Under the pieces are notes generated by a model. It did no database searches and was not told the origin of the DNA. It worked only from the letters and a program-made list of their open reading frames with translations. A program made the position numbers and the translations under genes. A DNA stretch of 64,000 nucleotides from Typha latifolia. Its lineage: Eukaryota; Streptophyta; Magnoliopsida; Poales; Typhaceae. The stretch covers positions 6,386,001-6,450,000 of the forward strand of contig CM034106.1 of NCBI GenBank assembly GCA_019914945.1, given 5' to 3'. Below are positions 44,280 to 57,048 of this stretch, piece after piece. Numbering within the stretch: position 1 is the stretch's first letter; each line of letters starts with the position of its first letter.

Positions 44280-46327
44280 ATTTATTGAGTATGTAATTCG
44301 GGTTTCTAGTATCCAAGAAATATACGGTGTTCTAGAACATTGAAGCTTCCTATCGTTTAAAAAAATAGTTTATCTCATCTCTCTAAATACAACTTAAAAA
44401 AAACCTTTTAAAAAATTAATAAAAAAGAGAAAAAAAGTACAAACTTAATATTTAAATAAATTAAGAAAATGGAATTGGAATGTTAATTTTAAAAAAGAAT
44501 AAATAGATAAAATTATCTAAATTTAGAGAATTTTGGCTAAGAACTGATGCAAATGCTCTTGTAATGAAATAATAAGAACATCAAACACTAGTTATAAGTT
44601 TTACAATTGCAAATAGAAATACGGGATAGTTACACTAGACCTTATATCTATTACTTATTTTTATATAAAGCATTATTTATTTTTAATAATATATCGACCC
44701 AATAATATATGGACCGTTTTAATTATATAAAATATCAGTAATGCTCATTTTGTCGGTTATGCATTAGATTTTTTATATTAATGTGATTATTACGAAATCA
44801 ATTTTACGCTTTGTAAGGACCATTGTACCCTTAAATTTTAGATGAAAGAACAAAAGTTAATTGTAAGATTAACATTTCACAATATTTGTTAACGCTGAGA
44901 AAAGTGTCACAAAATGTAAATTAAGAGAATTATAATTCCGGGTCCAGTATAGTTAATTAAAGTTTGTGTCAGTGACTTGGACTTGCATCTACTTTCTTTA
45001 ATATTGGCCCGCATGGATCTTGAAAAGACAATGAATCAATTTGATAAAGCCTATCAAGATTGAGGGGAATCTTTTAATAAATCATAGTGGCTGGTTCAAA
45101 CACCCATATCCTGAAGCACACCTAAGGATATGCACAAATAGGTGAGTTTCAAACTTATTCGCCTCACTAGATTATTTTCGTCTAGGTGGATGCCACACAA
45201 GGTAATATGTACATGCGTAAAAAAAAAAAAAATCAATTTTCCAATATGCAATTCTCTGAATTATTCACCCAATGGATTAACAATTTATTTTTATAATTTC
45301 CTAATTTATTATGTGTATAAAAAATCTCTCACAGAGTTGCGCCATATTTAATGAATGAAATAGCTATCATAGATAGCCATTTTCTTTTATATTTGTAAAT
45401 AAAGATCGCGGTCATAGAGAACCATATATATATATATACATATATCTACGAGACAATAATGTACATTAGTATTTACCTACTTGAATAAATAAATAAATTT
45501 TAACCCGCCTCTTCAGGTACAATATTTGGTACATTCCGAGACATCTTTAGCATTATTCAATCACAAATAAAAAGTTGGGGAGATGGAAGGCCATGCTTTT
45601 GTTGATTTAGTTTATCTTCATGCATTGCGTATTGTAGTGATTATAAGCTAGTTGGTGGATATGTTTGGTATGATGTAACCTATCATTTGTCTGAGAGAGG
45701 TGAAATTATAGATGCATGCAGCTCTTTTAACTTTGCCAAAGAACTGATGCAATATTATTTGACAATGAAAAATAATGAAAAGCATTGGGCCCTTCCTTTA
45801 ACGACTTCATTAAATCAAATATTTCCTCTCTTATTTTTGAAAGGTAAATTAATTTACACAAAGTGCCTCAGTTGAAGTGTCCAAGGTGTCCACTATCTCA
45901 AACTATAATTGATATTTTTTATATCTTTGCTAATCGGTTTGCTAGTAGATTAACTTCTCTATAAATATTTTTAAATTTAGATATGCTAGAATTTTTTTAT
46001 TTCTATCGTGTCATTTTAAAAAATATAATTTTTAAACGAATGTTTTGGACAAAGCATTTTTTATGATTATAATTACTTTAACTAATTGTTAGTCAATTAC
46101 CTTGCATCCATTTATCTTCATATTTAACTTTCCTAATTATCTTTTAATGATAGTTTCTTTTTCACACGTTGAACTATCACTAATTTCTACAATGACCTCT
46201 TAAAATGGGTCCCATGGTATATCATAGCTTTAATTTATGCTCCTCTTCGACTGACTAGATGTTTTTCCATACTTTTTGTGGTCTCATGTAATATAATGTG
46301 ATTTAGATAGTTAACGTAAGGATATTT
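44280..46327. other. AT-rich sequence, no gene
   Basis: Several short ORFs without recognisable motifs. A TATATA run is near 45425. No feature can be supported. Confidence 0.4.
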
Positions 46328-46779
46328 TGTAATGCCCGCGCTCAGTAGGCATGTGCACGCCTATGCACTCACACTCGGCACGCGCGGCGCATGTGATAGG
46401 ACGGGTGGGGCTCATTATCTACAAATGTACCTGTACTTACATAATTCATCTCATAGTAAATCATACTATTACCTAAATAAATATGTTAACATATCAATAT
46501 CCAAATTTCCAATAATTAAGTTGGATCACTACATAATTTGGTAGAACCTATGCAAACCATGACAAACCATCAAGATACATCAAATACAATAACTCAATAC
46601 CGTCTAACCTAGAGATCATTTCCCATTATACAAAAATACAGTCTAATATAATGGAATACAAAAAGAAATATCGGTACAACCCAATTTCTAAATAAGCTAC
46701 CTTCTATAAATCTCCTAAACCCATTTTTCAACTAGGTTAAAATAAAGAAGAACCACTCAAATTAGACCGTCTTTGGCAA
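46328..46779 (+). repeat. Truncated long-LTR copy, 5' part
   Basis: It starts TGTAATGCCCGCGCTC, then CATGTGCACGCC and GCACGCGCGGCGCATG, matching the first part of the 3.1-kb LTR at 48758. Downstream similarity continues through ACCATCAAGATACA before a MITE interrupts. Confidence 0.6.
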
Positions 46780-46953
46780 GTGTTCCCTGAACTCTTTTTT
46801 TTAACATAATAACCCCCCTAAACTTTTATTTTTAGTACATAATGACTCCCCTAATAGAAGAGCTCAAGTGAGGTATTCTGATAGTTTAGGGGGTCATTAT
46901 GTACCAAAAAAGTTCAAATATCATTATGAAAAAAATGTGATAGTTCAGGGGAT
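46780..46953. mobile_element. Fold-back MITE, about 174 bp
   Basis: The arms pair over about 70 bp: left TTCCCTGAACTCTTTTTTTT then AGTACATAATGACTCCCC, and the right arm read inward ATCCCCTGAACTATCACAT then GGTACATAATGACCCCC. No coding content. Confidence 0.65.
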
Positions 46954-47335
46954 GAAAAATGAAATTATCCCTTTTAATAATCAAACGAAATCTTTATATC
47001 ATGATTCTTCCAAAGATTCTTTTGAAGACATGACAATTAGGAAATCCAAAAGATCATAAACAAATATTGGTCATAATTTTATGACATATCTTGTGGAAAA
47101 TATTTTTAATCCTTTTAGATTTGATGAAGTAATGAAATCAAGAGATGTAATTTCTAAAAGGAAGCTATTAATGATGAAATGGAGTCCATTTGTCTAATAA
47201 TATATGGATTTTTGTAGATGTACCTTCGATTCCTAAATCAATTGGTTGTATATGGATATTTAAAAAAAAAGCCTAAATCCAATAAGGCTAGGTTAGGCAA
47301 CTAAAGGGTATAGATAATATAAGGGCATTAATTAT
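46954..47335 (+). pseudogene. Copia linker and RT start fragment
   Basis: Plus-strand frames read RKSKRS (end of the integrase-RT linker), FMTYLVENIFNPF, then EAINDEMESI, NNIWIFVDVPSIPKSIGC and IWIFKKK, the well-known start of a copia RT domain. Frameshifts and stops are frequent. It is a small relic between two LTR copies. Confidence 0.65.
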
Positions 47336-47344
47336 TTTTATAGT

Positions 47345-48116
47345 GCCCTTTCTGGGCGATGCACGTGATGAGACGGACGGGACCACTCCATAGAGATAAA
47401 TCTATATTGAAGATAGTTCGTTCTAGAGATAAATCATGCCATAATCCATAATCTGACAAGACCCACATAAGCTATAACAAACTATCAAGTTACAACTAAT
47501 ACACAATTAAAATATAATCCAACCTAAATTATATAAATCATCTTTTAATATAATGGAATACAAATATATACAACATTAGTAAAACTCAATTTCTACATAA
47601 GTTATCTTTTATGCTATTTCATATCTAGTTTACCTTACTTTTGCTCTTAAATATTTCTTTACGATATCTTACATCTCTTTTAGGTACTATATATCTATGG
47701 GTTAAAAAAAAGAAAGAGAGTAATGAGCTAAAGACTTTGTGAATAGATCTTACTCGAATCAATGATGCCAAATAGAAAGTAGATTATGTACTAGATAGTA
47801 TGAATCATAAAAGAGTATGATTTCATGAATGAACATGTAAATATTCCTCAATATACATAAATACGCATTATATCATGAATGGGCATGTAAATATGTCCTC
47901 AACAATAATATATATATCTCTTATGATAAAACCATAATATATCATCAACAAATATTACAACATATGCTGTATAACAATCATGGTCAAGTGATAATAACTT
48001 CAAGGCAACTAGATATGATGCACGCCAACCACTTGATAATTATATATATTAGAATTTGATATGATTAACGTATTTCTCTATATCATAGTCATTAGTTTCA
48101 ACTCTGAATATCATCC
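47345..48116 (+). repeat. Truncated long-LTR copy, second
   Basis: From GGCGATGCACGTGATGAGACGG through CGAATCAATGATGCCAAATAG and CTCTGAATATCATCC, it parallels the LTR at 48758-51876 (GCGCAGCGCACG..., CGAATTAGTGATGTCAAATAG, ATCTGAATATCATC). It stops where another LTR (48117) begins. Confidence 0.6.
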
Positions 48117-48757
48117 TGTTACGAACCAGATCTGGACCAATTTGGACATAAGAAAAATTAAAAAAATTTATGTGGAGGTAGCCTCGTGAGTTAGGGTTCT
48201 AATGGCTCTGGTTTCAGCTAAATCAATGTTAGGATGAGAACCTAAAAATAAAATAGTGGAGATAGATCGAGAGGGGTAGATCGGTAAATATCCGACGTTG
48301 CGGCAGTCGTCGGAGGGTGGCGGACGGCCAATGTTGGTAGTGGATGGCCGTATTGTAGGGTGGCTGCTGGAGGTAGGAGGTGGCTAGGGTTTGGAAGGTT
48401 ATAATATTTCTACGGCTATGATATACTCTTAGAAAGATAAAGCAATCTAATGGCTAGATAAAGATACAGATGAAGATAATAATTTGGCTAAACTCAGATT
48501 CATTCCATTCAATTCCATTCCATGATTATTATCAACACATGTCACTCCTATTTATAGGAGTAAAAATCCTTAGCAGATCGGTTCCATATACAGATTATCT
48601 GATTTATTTGAAATTCAAAATAATAGGAGGTTGTAGATCTAGAGGTTGACGATCTTATCTAATTGGTTTGATATTATTCTAACATTTATAGAATATTCTC
48701 CGAATATTTTTCCAAAACTGCGCAAAGCTGAATTTTCCATATATTTGGAGGCTAGCT
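48117..48757 (-). repeat. Gypsy LTR, 3' portion, split by a nested LTR
   Basis: On the minus strand it ends GGTTCGTAACA at 48117. It includes TCCTATAAATAGGAGTG as a TATA-like region and GAGGCTAGCCTCC-related sequence before the break. The other half of the interrupted LTR is at 51877-52141; the uninterrupted relative at about 58205 reads GGAGGCTAGACAATCATCC. Confidence 0.6.
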
Positions 48758-51466
48758 TGTAAAACCTCTATCCGACACCAGCATGTGCACGCCCACGTGC
48801 CCACATGGCACGCGCAGCGCACGTAATAGGATGGGTAGGGCCACCACACATAGATAAGACCTGAGCTCACATACTCAATCACAAAATAAATTATGGCATC
48901 ATCAAATAAAACCTGCTAACATATTTATATCTAAATCCACAACAATCATACTACACAGCTACATAATCTGGCAGGGCCCACACAGGCCACGATAAACCAT
49001 CAAGATACAACTAAAATAGCTAATACATGAATACACTATATTTTGACTTCTATTATATAAATCATTGTATAATACAATAAAGTACAAATATTTACAAACA
49101 ACATACAACTTAGAGTTTCTATATAAACTACCGTTTATACTGTCTCACATCTATAGCGCATTTCATTATTGTTCTAAATATCTCCTCAGGATATCTTAAG
49201 TCGCTATCATGTACCACATATATGAGGGAGTTAGAAAGAAATAAAGAGAGTCATAAGTTAAAGGCTTAGTGAATAAACCTTACCTCGAATTAGTGATGTC
49301 AAATAGAGAATAAATTATGTACTGAATAATATAAAGCACATAGGAGCATCTTATCATGAATGAGTATATGAATGTATCTTCAATACTATATAAATGAAAT
49401 ATAGATATCATATCATAAATTATTAAAGTATATAATTTTTGATAGTGTACAAACAAATCTCCATGCCATACCATCATCATAACTCTCTTAAATATGACAC
49501 ATATGATGCATGCCAACCATGACCATATTATAATATCAAATGCAACCATATATGATACATATTGGCCTTTAGATAATTAGGTATATCAAATGATAATGAA
49601 ATCATATGCATTTCTCAATATCTTAATCATTAATGTCATATCTGAATATCATCATTATACTAGACTACTATGCACAATCAACACCCGGTACCTGGTCTCA
49701 TCAGCACGCCCGAAAGCTCAGAGCATATCCTGCTATCTGCAAAGGGCGTCTCAATCATAATCATACCTTGCCATTCGCTAAGGGTATCAACATCCATTCA
49801 GACCGGGCTCTAGATGATAGAAACTATGTGAGGATAACTCGCCACATATGCCCTAGCGAATGATATGTGTTCGAATCTTTGTTGCGGACATAGACTAACG
49901 ATCTCGAACGTAAGGCCACAGGATCGCGACTATGTCGAGCAATTAATCATCCACCAAGCACGTCCTAACCGTCGCATCCATTCGGGTATCTTCATGCTTT
50001 TAAATGACAGATTATATGTATTTTATCTAGTACTACAGCAAATCATGTAACTTAGAAATTTCGGTGGTAAAGAGGCTAAGAGAAAAAATGATGCAATGTA
50101 GTCTCCGACCATGTATCTAACACATGCATCCCCATATTAGTCTATCACATACATACTCATGTTGGAGATTATCTTGATATAAACTCATAATAGTATAGTC
50201 ATCTCTATATATCCTCAGTATACTCATATCGTAGATCAGTCTAATCAAATGTATGATAAAATATGCTCAACTGAAATCATCTCTAGATAAGATCATATAA
50301 TCATCCCAGAGGCCAAAACATGTATATATATTATATAGTAAATTCTAATTTGAGAAAGGCGTCTAGGGGATAAGACTACTCATATCTGATTAGAAGACTC
50401 GAACCACGTATCCCTCACATCCGTTAACTGAGTGTCAACTCGTCCCTAATAGGATTTATGGGGTCTCAAATAAGGAATTCTGGATTTGAAAATGCTTAGG
50501 TAACATAAAATTAGTATCTAATTAAAATCCGTTCGTGTAAACTATGATGATTTATTAGGTTTTAGAATTTCTACTTATCTTTATAGCTAGTTAGATTTAC
50601 ATTATAAATAAATGTCTAATGTTAAGAATATACTATTATTATAAAAGGTCAGATATGAATTGAGAATAAAAAGGTTGCTCATTTTCAGATAAAATAGTCT
50701 AAGAATGACATTATAAAATAAAATAAAATAAAAGGCTAAATATATAATTATATATATACTTATAATTAAAATAAACATATAACTATAGATAAAAATATCC
50801 TAATTATAACTAAGTTGTGGTTCTCACTCTATCTTGATTAATTATAGACTATGTAGTCTTTACTTTATAAAATAATAAATAAATAAATAAACCTAGTATT
50901 TCATTTGTTACAAATAATAATTTATAATAAATTATTATAATTGCTTAAAATGTATATCATAAAAGTATTAGTAATTAACTAATCTTTCAATTAATCTAAT
51001 AGAAATATAAATAGATAAATAAATATAAGTATTACCTATATTTAAAAGTAATAGCTTATAAGATAATTAATAATTAATTGTACTAATTGTAATGAATAAC
51101 AATCATATTGATGAGTATATATTATTAATAAAATAATTAATGTCTAAATAATCTATTTGTATTAATTAAGAAAGAAAATACCTAAATAAATAAATAAATA
51201 AAATAAATAATTGAAGAGAGCATTGCTACTAGTGTTGGGACGAGCCAACACTGTTGCAAAAAGAGGAGGAGGAGAAACCAAGGAAGAAGAAGAAGAAAGG
51301 AAGAAGAAAGAAGGAAGAAGAAGAAAGGAAGAGAAGGAAGAAGAGGAGAGAGAGAGAAGTGAAGGGAGGAGAGCTGGGCCAGTAGGGGAGGGCTCGGCTG
51401 TTGTTGGCCAGCCAGCGGCCGGCCTCTCGTCGGCGGCTTGGTTTCGACAAATCCGAGGGAGAATGA

Positions 51467-51524
<58 letters not shown>

Positions 51525-51876
51525 GAGGAAGGCTCACTGGCGCTTGGTGAAGGTGGCAGCGGTGGGTTCCAAGGATGACAGCGATAGCTACGACAGTGGT
51601 AGGTTGGCATCGGCAAGAGAGAGAGATTGAAAGAGAGAGAGAGAGAGGAGAGGTTTAGAAGGAGAGAGAGTGAGGCGGTGGAGCGAGGATTGTGGCGGCG
51701 GCCTCGTTGCCGTAGCTAGCTGCCCGAACTAGCAGCGCGTGGTGGCCCCATGGCTTGCCATGGCAAGTGGGAAAATTTTCTCACTTGCTAGGCTTGGCTT
51801 GGTCACGAGGTCAGCCACAATGTGGCCGGTCACTTCGTGCCCAAATTGTTTAATTTTTTTTGGCTAGGTTATTACA
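48758..51876 (+). mobile_element. Long solo LTR (3.1 kb), TSD TAGCY
   Basis: It starts TGTAAAACCTC and ends GGTTATTACA, inverted ends of the TGTAACACC type found in some large gypsy LTRs (a Tekay/Del-like origin is an inference). It is flanked by TAGCT (48753-48757) and TAGCC (51877-51881). No coding domain is inside. 51180-51720 is a purine-rich segment with a (GA)n microsatellite at about 51471-51520; long ORFs there are low-complexity artefacts. Confidence 0.7.
51471..51520. repeat. (GA)n microsatellite
   Basis: About 25 GA units inside the long LTR. They create spurious Arg-Glu or Ser-Leu ORFs on both strands. Confidence 0.9.
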
Positions 51877-52141
51877 TAGCCAGTCATCCAAAAACCCTAG
51901 ACAAATTCTATTATGACTCAACTTTCTTGTCGCGCATTCGAGTGCACCCCGATCGTGTATGAACGCCCTCTAAATTTGCGAACGTGACTCAAGCATTTGA
52001 ACACCATCCATTTGCATTCGAACACACTTGCCAGAAACCATCTTATTTCCCTAAACATATGGGCTGACTAAACAGCAACTAGTAAGCAATAAAAAAGGCT
52101 TCAAGGCCGAGAAATGAAATACAATTCATAGTTAAGCAAAA
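51877..52141 (-). repeat. Gypsy LTR, 5' portion, split by a nested LTR
   Basis: It contains AGTCATCCAAAAACCCTAG, shared with 58207, and a run of GCATTCGAACAC/GCGTTC-type motifs (51935-52030) typical of U3 in this LTR family. On the minus strand it precedes the half at 48757-48117. Confidence 0.6.
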
Positions 52142-52951
52142 TGTTACGAACCACTAGAGATGATCCACAACAAGGGAGTGTAAGCTTTGATTAGGGTGAA
52201 TTATGGTGGATGGAGAGGGTGGAAGGAGGTATGATAGAGGTGATGATGGTGAGGAAGATGATGGGCAATGATGCTGGTGATGAAGGGATATTAATTTACT
52301 TCTATTCCTAGGTTATCTTACTCTTACTCCTAAGATAAACTCAAGGCTAGAATACTTCTCAATGCTTAGATATACTTGGATTATTGGATGAATAACAAAA
52401 GAAACCCTACCCCTCTATATATAGAGGTGGGGTATATTGAGTCTTACTCGGACTAGTCCTAAATGCTTATATGACTCAAACTAGGACTTACCTTAGACTA
52501 ACCATAAAGGCTTATACGACTCAAACTAGGACTTGCGTTAGAGACTTACATAACTTAATTGAACTTGCCTTAGTGGCTTACATGACTTAACTAGACTTGT
52601 CTTAAGTGCTTACATAAGAAATAAACATGATTTAGCTAAATCAGCCTTTCCTTATCCTTCTCGGATTGATTCTTCGTTCTGCCACAGATAGAGTCTGAAT
52701 ATGGAGAAATCTTGGATACGAAAGTTATAGATCAGGACATCTTCGATCTTCTCCAGCTGGTTCCATAATATGATCGCTTGTGGAATATCTTTCGAATATT
52801 TTTTCAAAATTGCGTAGAGTTGAATTAGTTAACTAACAAATTCTAACCTAATAAGACTCTAATTAAAGAAAATAAGCAGATAAGATAACTAGCTCAATCC
52901 ATTGAGCCCAATCTCCCCTTGATGTGATCCGATCTGACCCGATTCGCATCA
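52142..52951 (-). repeat. LTR, TGATGC...TAACA type, next to the gypsy element
   Basis: On the minus strand it starts TGATGCGAATCGGGTC at 52951 and ends GGTTCGTAACA at 52142. Its boundaries are supported by the solo LTR at 43521-44274 with its target duplication. It lies about 150 bp beyond the chromodomain stop of the minus-strand element and may be its 3' LTR or a separate insertion. Confidence 0.6.
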
Positions 52952-53097
52952 CAAAAGCTGAAAATTAAGATAACTAGGGACTCTAATGCCAAGAGCATTT
53001 TGCTCCCCTCCTTGGTGCCGAACCCAAGGCCTCCTAAGCTGGTTTGGTTCGGTTAGGAATGAACCATCACAGCCCACTACACTATCCAATCTTGTCC

Positions 53098-53544
53098 TCA
53101 AGATGTGAAGTCTGGAAAGTGCTCCATGATGTCCGCCTCAAGCTCCCACATCGCCTTGTTAGATGGCTTGCCAAGCCACTCAACGAGAACCTCTGTTTCT
53201 AATCTCCCCCTATGTTGACAGCGTTGCTTGGCAAGCATACGTACATGTTCAACCCTTTCAATCTCATCCTTGGGCTCAGGCAAACATCTCCCAATATTTG
53301 ATTTGCACTGATTCTCGCCCTTAGTAGCGAAATATGGAAACGGGGTGGACTCGTGTTCCTTCAAGTAACTCCAAACGATAAGCCATTGGTCCAATCTCTC
53401 CAGCGCCTTGAAAGGACCAAAGAAATGATGCGATAATTTCTGATTTTGCACCGGTCTCAAAGTAACTTGGCAGTATGGTTGCACCGAAACATAAACCATA
53501 TTGCCTATATCATACTCCACATCGCTGTGTCCTCTATCATACAT
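53098..53544 (-). pseudogene. Gypsy integrase C-terminus and chromodomain
   Basis: A 148-codon piece: DIGNMVYVSVQPYCQVTLRP, LSHHFFGPFKALERL, then the chromodomain block ETEVLVEWLGKPSNKAMWEL with EADIMEHFPDF, and a stop. The GPF motif and the chromodomain define a chromovirus. Frame breaks upstream separate it from the integrase core, so it is not expressed as part of a whole polyprotein. Confidence 0.85.
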
Positions 53545-54612
53545 CTACTTTTGATGGTTTTTAGCAGTACTCATGTGTGTCCTCAACCGCCTAAGCATCT
53601 CATCATGATCAAGAAGTGCCATGTCTACCTCCGTATGATCCGAAGTGGCTGTTCTGTCGTAGACGCTCAATACTGGTGTGGTACAGCCATAAACCGCCTA
53701 AAACGATGACATCCCGGTGCTTCTATGCTCCGCTGTGTTGTACGACCACTCCGGCCAAGGTAAGTACTCCAATCAATGCCTCGGATGGTCGCCTACAAAA
53801 CAGCAAAGATATTGTTGAAGTGTCCAATTCACCGCTTCCATCTGTCCATCCGATTACTGGTGATAAGCCGAGCTCATGTTCAAGCAGGTACCTTGAAATT
53901 TGAAATACTCCATCCAAAAATCGCTGAAGAACACTCGGTCATGATCTGAAACGATGGTGCAGGGCATGCCATAGAGTTTGACGATGTTTTGGACAAAGCA
54001 TTCAGTGACAGTCTTTGTCGAAAACGGGTGCGCCAACGCCACAAAGTGAGCATACTTGCTCAACCTGTCCACTACAACAAATATCACTGAAAAACCACGT
54101 ACCAGTGGTAGACCTTCGATAAAATCCATTAATATATCTTCCCAAACTTTGTCCGACACTGGTAAAGGCTGAAGAAGTCCTGCCAGTTTTGTCTCCACCT
54201 TCGCCCGTTGGCAAGTCTTGCATGCCCGCACGTGCTCTCTAATATCCTTTCTCAATTCGGGCCAGGTACAGCTCTTGGTGAGTCTTTTGTAGGTCCTCAA
54301 TATGCCTTCATGTCCAGCCTCCGGGGTGTTATGGAAGTGTTCCAACACCCGAGTTTGCAACGAGCTAACCACGGGCACCCAGATGCGCCCTTGATCGAGT
54401 AGGATGCCGTTTTGGTTCTCCAACTCTGAGTGTCTTGTCGGATCTGCTGCTAAGTCTTGCATAAGACCCTTAACGCTTGGATCATCCATACCTTCTCCCC
54501 TCAGCTCCTCAAGGAAGGGAAAATAAAAAAACTGCAAACTTAGTCCCATCGGTTTGGCACGATAGTGCATCCGCCACCCAATTTTCAGCACCCTTCTTGT
54601 ATTGCAATTCAT
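53545..54612 (-). pseudogene. Gypsy integrase zinc and core domains
   Basis: Open from 54612 to 53854. The HHCC zinc region shows HNTPEAGHEGILRTYKRL and CKTCQRAK. The core shows ILMDFIEGLP (first Asp), FVVVDRLSKYAHFVAL, and IVSDHDRVF (second Asp). The region with the catalytic Glu (AYHPQTDGQTE in relatives) degrades after AYHQ at 53854. The enzyme would insert cDNA into the genome; this copy is broken between 53854 and 53545. Confidence 0.85.
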
Positions 54613-55620
54613 AATAATATCCTAGCAATTTTTTCACCCACCTCTGTTGGGCCGGGGTGTGATTCCGCTGACTCATGAAGTAGGGAAGGCTTCTCTGGTC
54701 CGTGCGGATGGTGAAGCAACGCCCAATCAAATACGGCCTCCATTTGGTGACGGCGTGCAAAATAGCTAACATCTCCCTCTCATAAGTCAATTGCTGCTGC
54801 GATTTCTCTAACAAAGCTTTGCTCATGAATGCTATAGGTCTTCCTCCCTACATGAGAACAGCACCTATACCAACTCCCGATGCGTCACATTCAATTACAA
54901 AAGTTTTGGAGAAGTTCGGCAATGCCAATACTGGCGTCAACATCATAACAACTTTCAAATCTTCAAACGCAGCAGTGGCCTCTTCGCTCCATACAAATGC
55001 ATCTTTCTTTAACAAGGTTGTGAGAGGTGAAGCTATCTTCCTATACCCTGCAATGAACCTCCTATAATAGCCCGTCAAAAAATAAAAGAAAGCCTCGAAG
55101 CTCCCGCACGATCTTAGGAATTGGCCAACCGAGCATGCAAGAAATCTTGCTTGAGTTAGCCAAAACTCATTCTTTGGTGATTACATGGCCCAAGTGTTCC
55201 ACCTTCTCCACACCCCACAAACACTTTGGCATCTTGACCTTCAATGAATGTTCCGCCAAAATTTTCAGCACCTTGCGAAGATGTAAAAGATGCTCATCAA
55301 AATTACAACTATACACCAAGATGTCATCAAAGAAAACTAAGACGTACCAATGTAGGAGAGGTCTGAAAATGTCATTCATTAACCCTTGAAAGGTTGTTGG
55401 AGCATTGGTTAAGCTGAATGGCATAGCCACAAATTTTATAATGGCTGTCGTGGGTGCGAAACGCCGTCTTGTGAATGTCGACGGCATCAATTCTTATTTG
55501 ATGATACTTGGCGCTTAAATCTAATTTGCTGAAGTATGTCGCCCCCACCAATTCATCAAAAAGTTTTTCTATCAGACGGTGACTGTGTTCAAGGCCCGGT
55601 AGTCCACACAAAAATGCCAA
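54509..55620 (-). pseudogene. Gypsy RT and RNase H
   Basis: Pieces 55620-55372, 55490-55167, 55078-54848 and 54826-54509 tile a full RT-RNase H on the minus strand: [48 protein letters not shown] (catalytic), [61 protein letters not shown] and YKKGAENWVADALSC. Each piece is in a different frame, so several frameshifts have accumulated. Confidence 0.85.
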
Positions 55621-56043
55621 CCGCCGTCTCTCTAATATTTCTCCGTAATTTCTTCCTTCTGCACATGTGGGTACCTATAAGATCTCAAATTGGTAGGTTC
55701 CTCCCTCAAGATAATCTCAATTCGGTGGTCCGAATCACTTGTTGATGGCAGCCCCTTTGGTTCTTAAAACACAGTAGAAAACTCATTCAACAAATCCTTT
55801 AATTTTGGACTTATACCTGAGCTAGGGTCAATCTCAGGGTTGGTGGGTGTCATGAGCAACAAGTAGGCTGCAAACTATTGGCAATCCCACCATCAGCTGC
55901 AAACTAGGGCTAGTGGGTGCTACAACTCCATCAAACTAAACAACCCGCCCATTGTGTCGGAATTTTATCCACATTGCTCCAAAGTCAAAAGTTACCAGTC
56001 CTAAGCTCTACAACCATTGTGTGCCTAGGACGATGTCAGCTCC

Positions 56044-56460
56044 TCAAAGGACAAGAGGATACAAGTCAATGTGGAGCTCATGACCTTGTATCTGGATTCC
56101 TACCCGTCGGCACAAACTACCCGCCTGTAGCTTTGTGCCATCTCCAATAGCTACTTCGAACATAGTGGTCGGCTCTTCCTCAAGTCCTAGCTCAATGACT
56201 AACCTCTGATCTAAGAAGTTATGTGAACTACCTGAATCGATAAGGATATGTACACATTTCTTCTTAATCAAGTCATCCACTCTAATGGTCTTCGGTGTTG
56301 CAGTTCCGGAGTAGGTGTGTAATGATATCTCCGCCGACATGTCTTCTTCTTCATACTCCACTACGTTCAATTCATGGTTCACCTCTGTGCTCTCTTCCTC
56401 TATAGCAGCAACATCCTCCTCTACGTCCTCTTGGCCATCTATAAGCATCACACTACTCAT
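56044..56460 (-). pseudogene. Gypsy protease with intact DSG
   Basis: The minus-strand piece reads MSSVMLIDGQEDVEEDV, an acidic linker, then HILIDSGSSHNFLDQRLV with the catalytic D-S-G preserved, GDGTKLQAGSLCRRVG and ELHIDLYPLVL. Of the three retropepsin copies in the window this is the only one with the DSG triplet intact. A frame break follows at 56044, and the gag knuckle before it (about 56530-56470, QCFGVYC-like antisense region) is degraded. Confidence 0.8.
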
Positions 56461-57048
56461 CGCCCACGCGGAGCAATGTTTTGGAGTGTATTGCTCATTG
56501 CACCAAAAACAAAGACATTTTGCTTATCGCTCCTCCACCTATGCAGGTGTGAGAGTCCGGACAGCAAGTCTAGTGGCTCCCTTTACATCGTTAGATGGTG
56601 AAAGTGGGGCTCTCTAACCTGGTGTAGCTCCTACCGTCCTCGATGCTGATAAAGATTTAGCACCTACACTCGTCAGTCTAGCCGGGTAGTGGCTATCCCG
56701 ACCGATTCCAAACGTCCAACTATGGCTCCGCATCTACTTGTGTTTTCTCTCCATGAGGATAACATACTGGAAGGCATCTTCAAGAGTCTCTGGTTAGAGG
56801 GCCTTTACATCAGCTTGGATCTCACTCCGTAGCCCTAGCATAAACATGCTCCGAAGAAGTGAATTCGGCCACGTCGTATTACATCTACTGCAAATTTTCT
56901 CAAACTCTTCTTAGAATGCCCCTAGTGTAGTTCGCTGCACAATCTTGGTAAGTAGAGCATCAAAGTCTTCATATCCCTCAGCCCCGAAGCGTTGAGAAAT
57001 TGCGGCATTAAACTCCTCCCAATGCTCCAATCTACCGTTGGTGGAAGT

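Noticed and set aside
51182..51630. Overlapping 100-144 codon ORFs on both strands
   Set aside because: They are translations of a GA/CT-rich segment and microsatellite inside a long LTR; composition explains the open frames.
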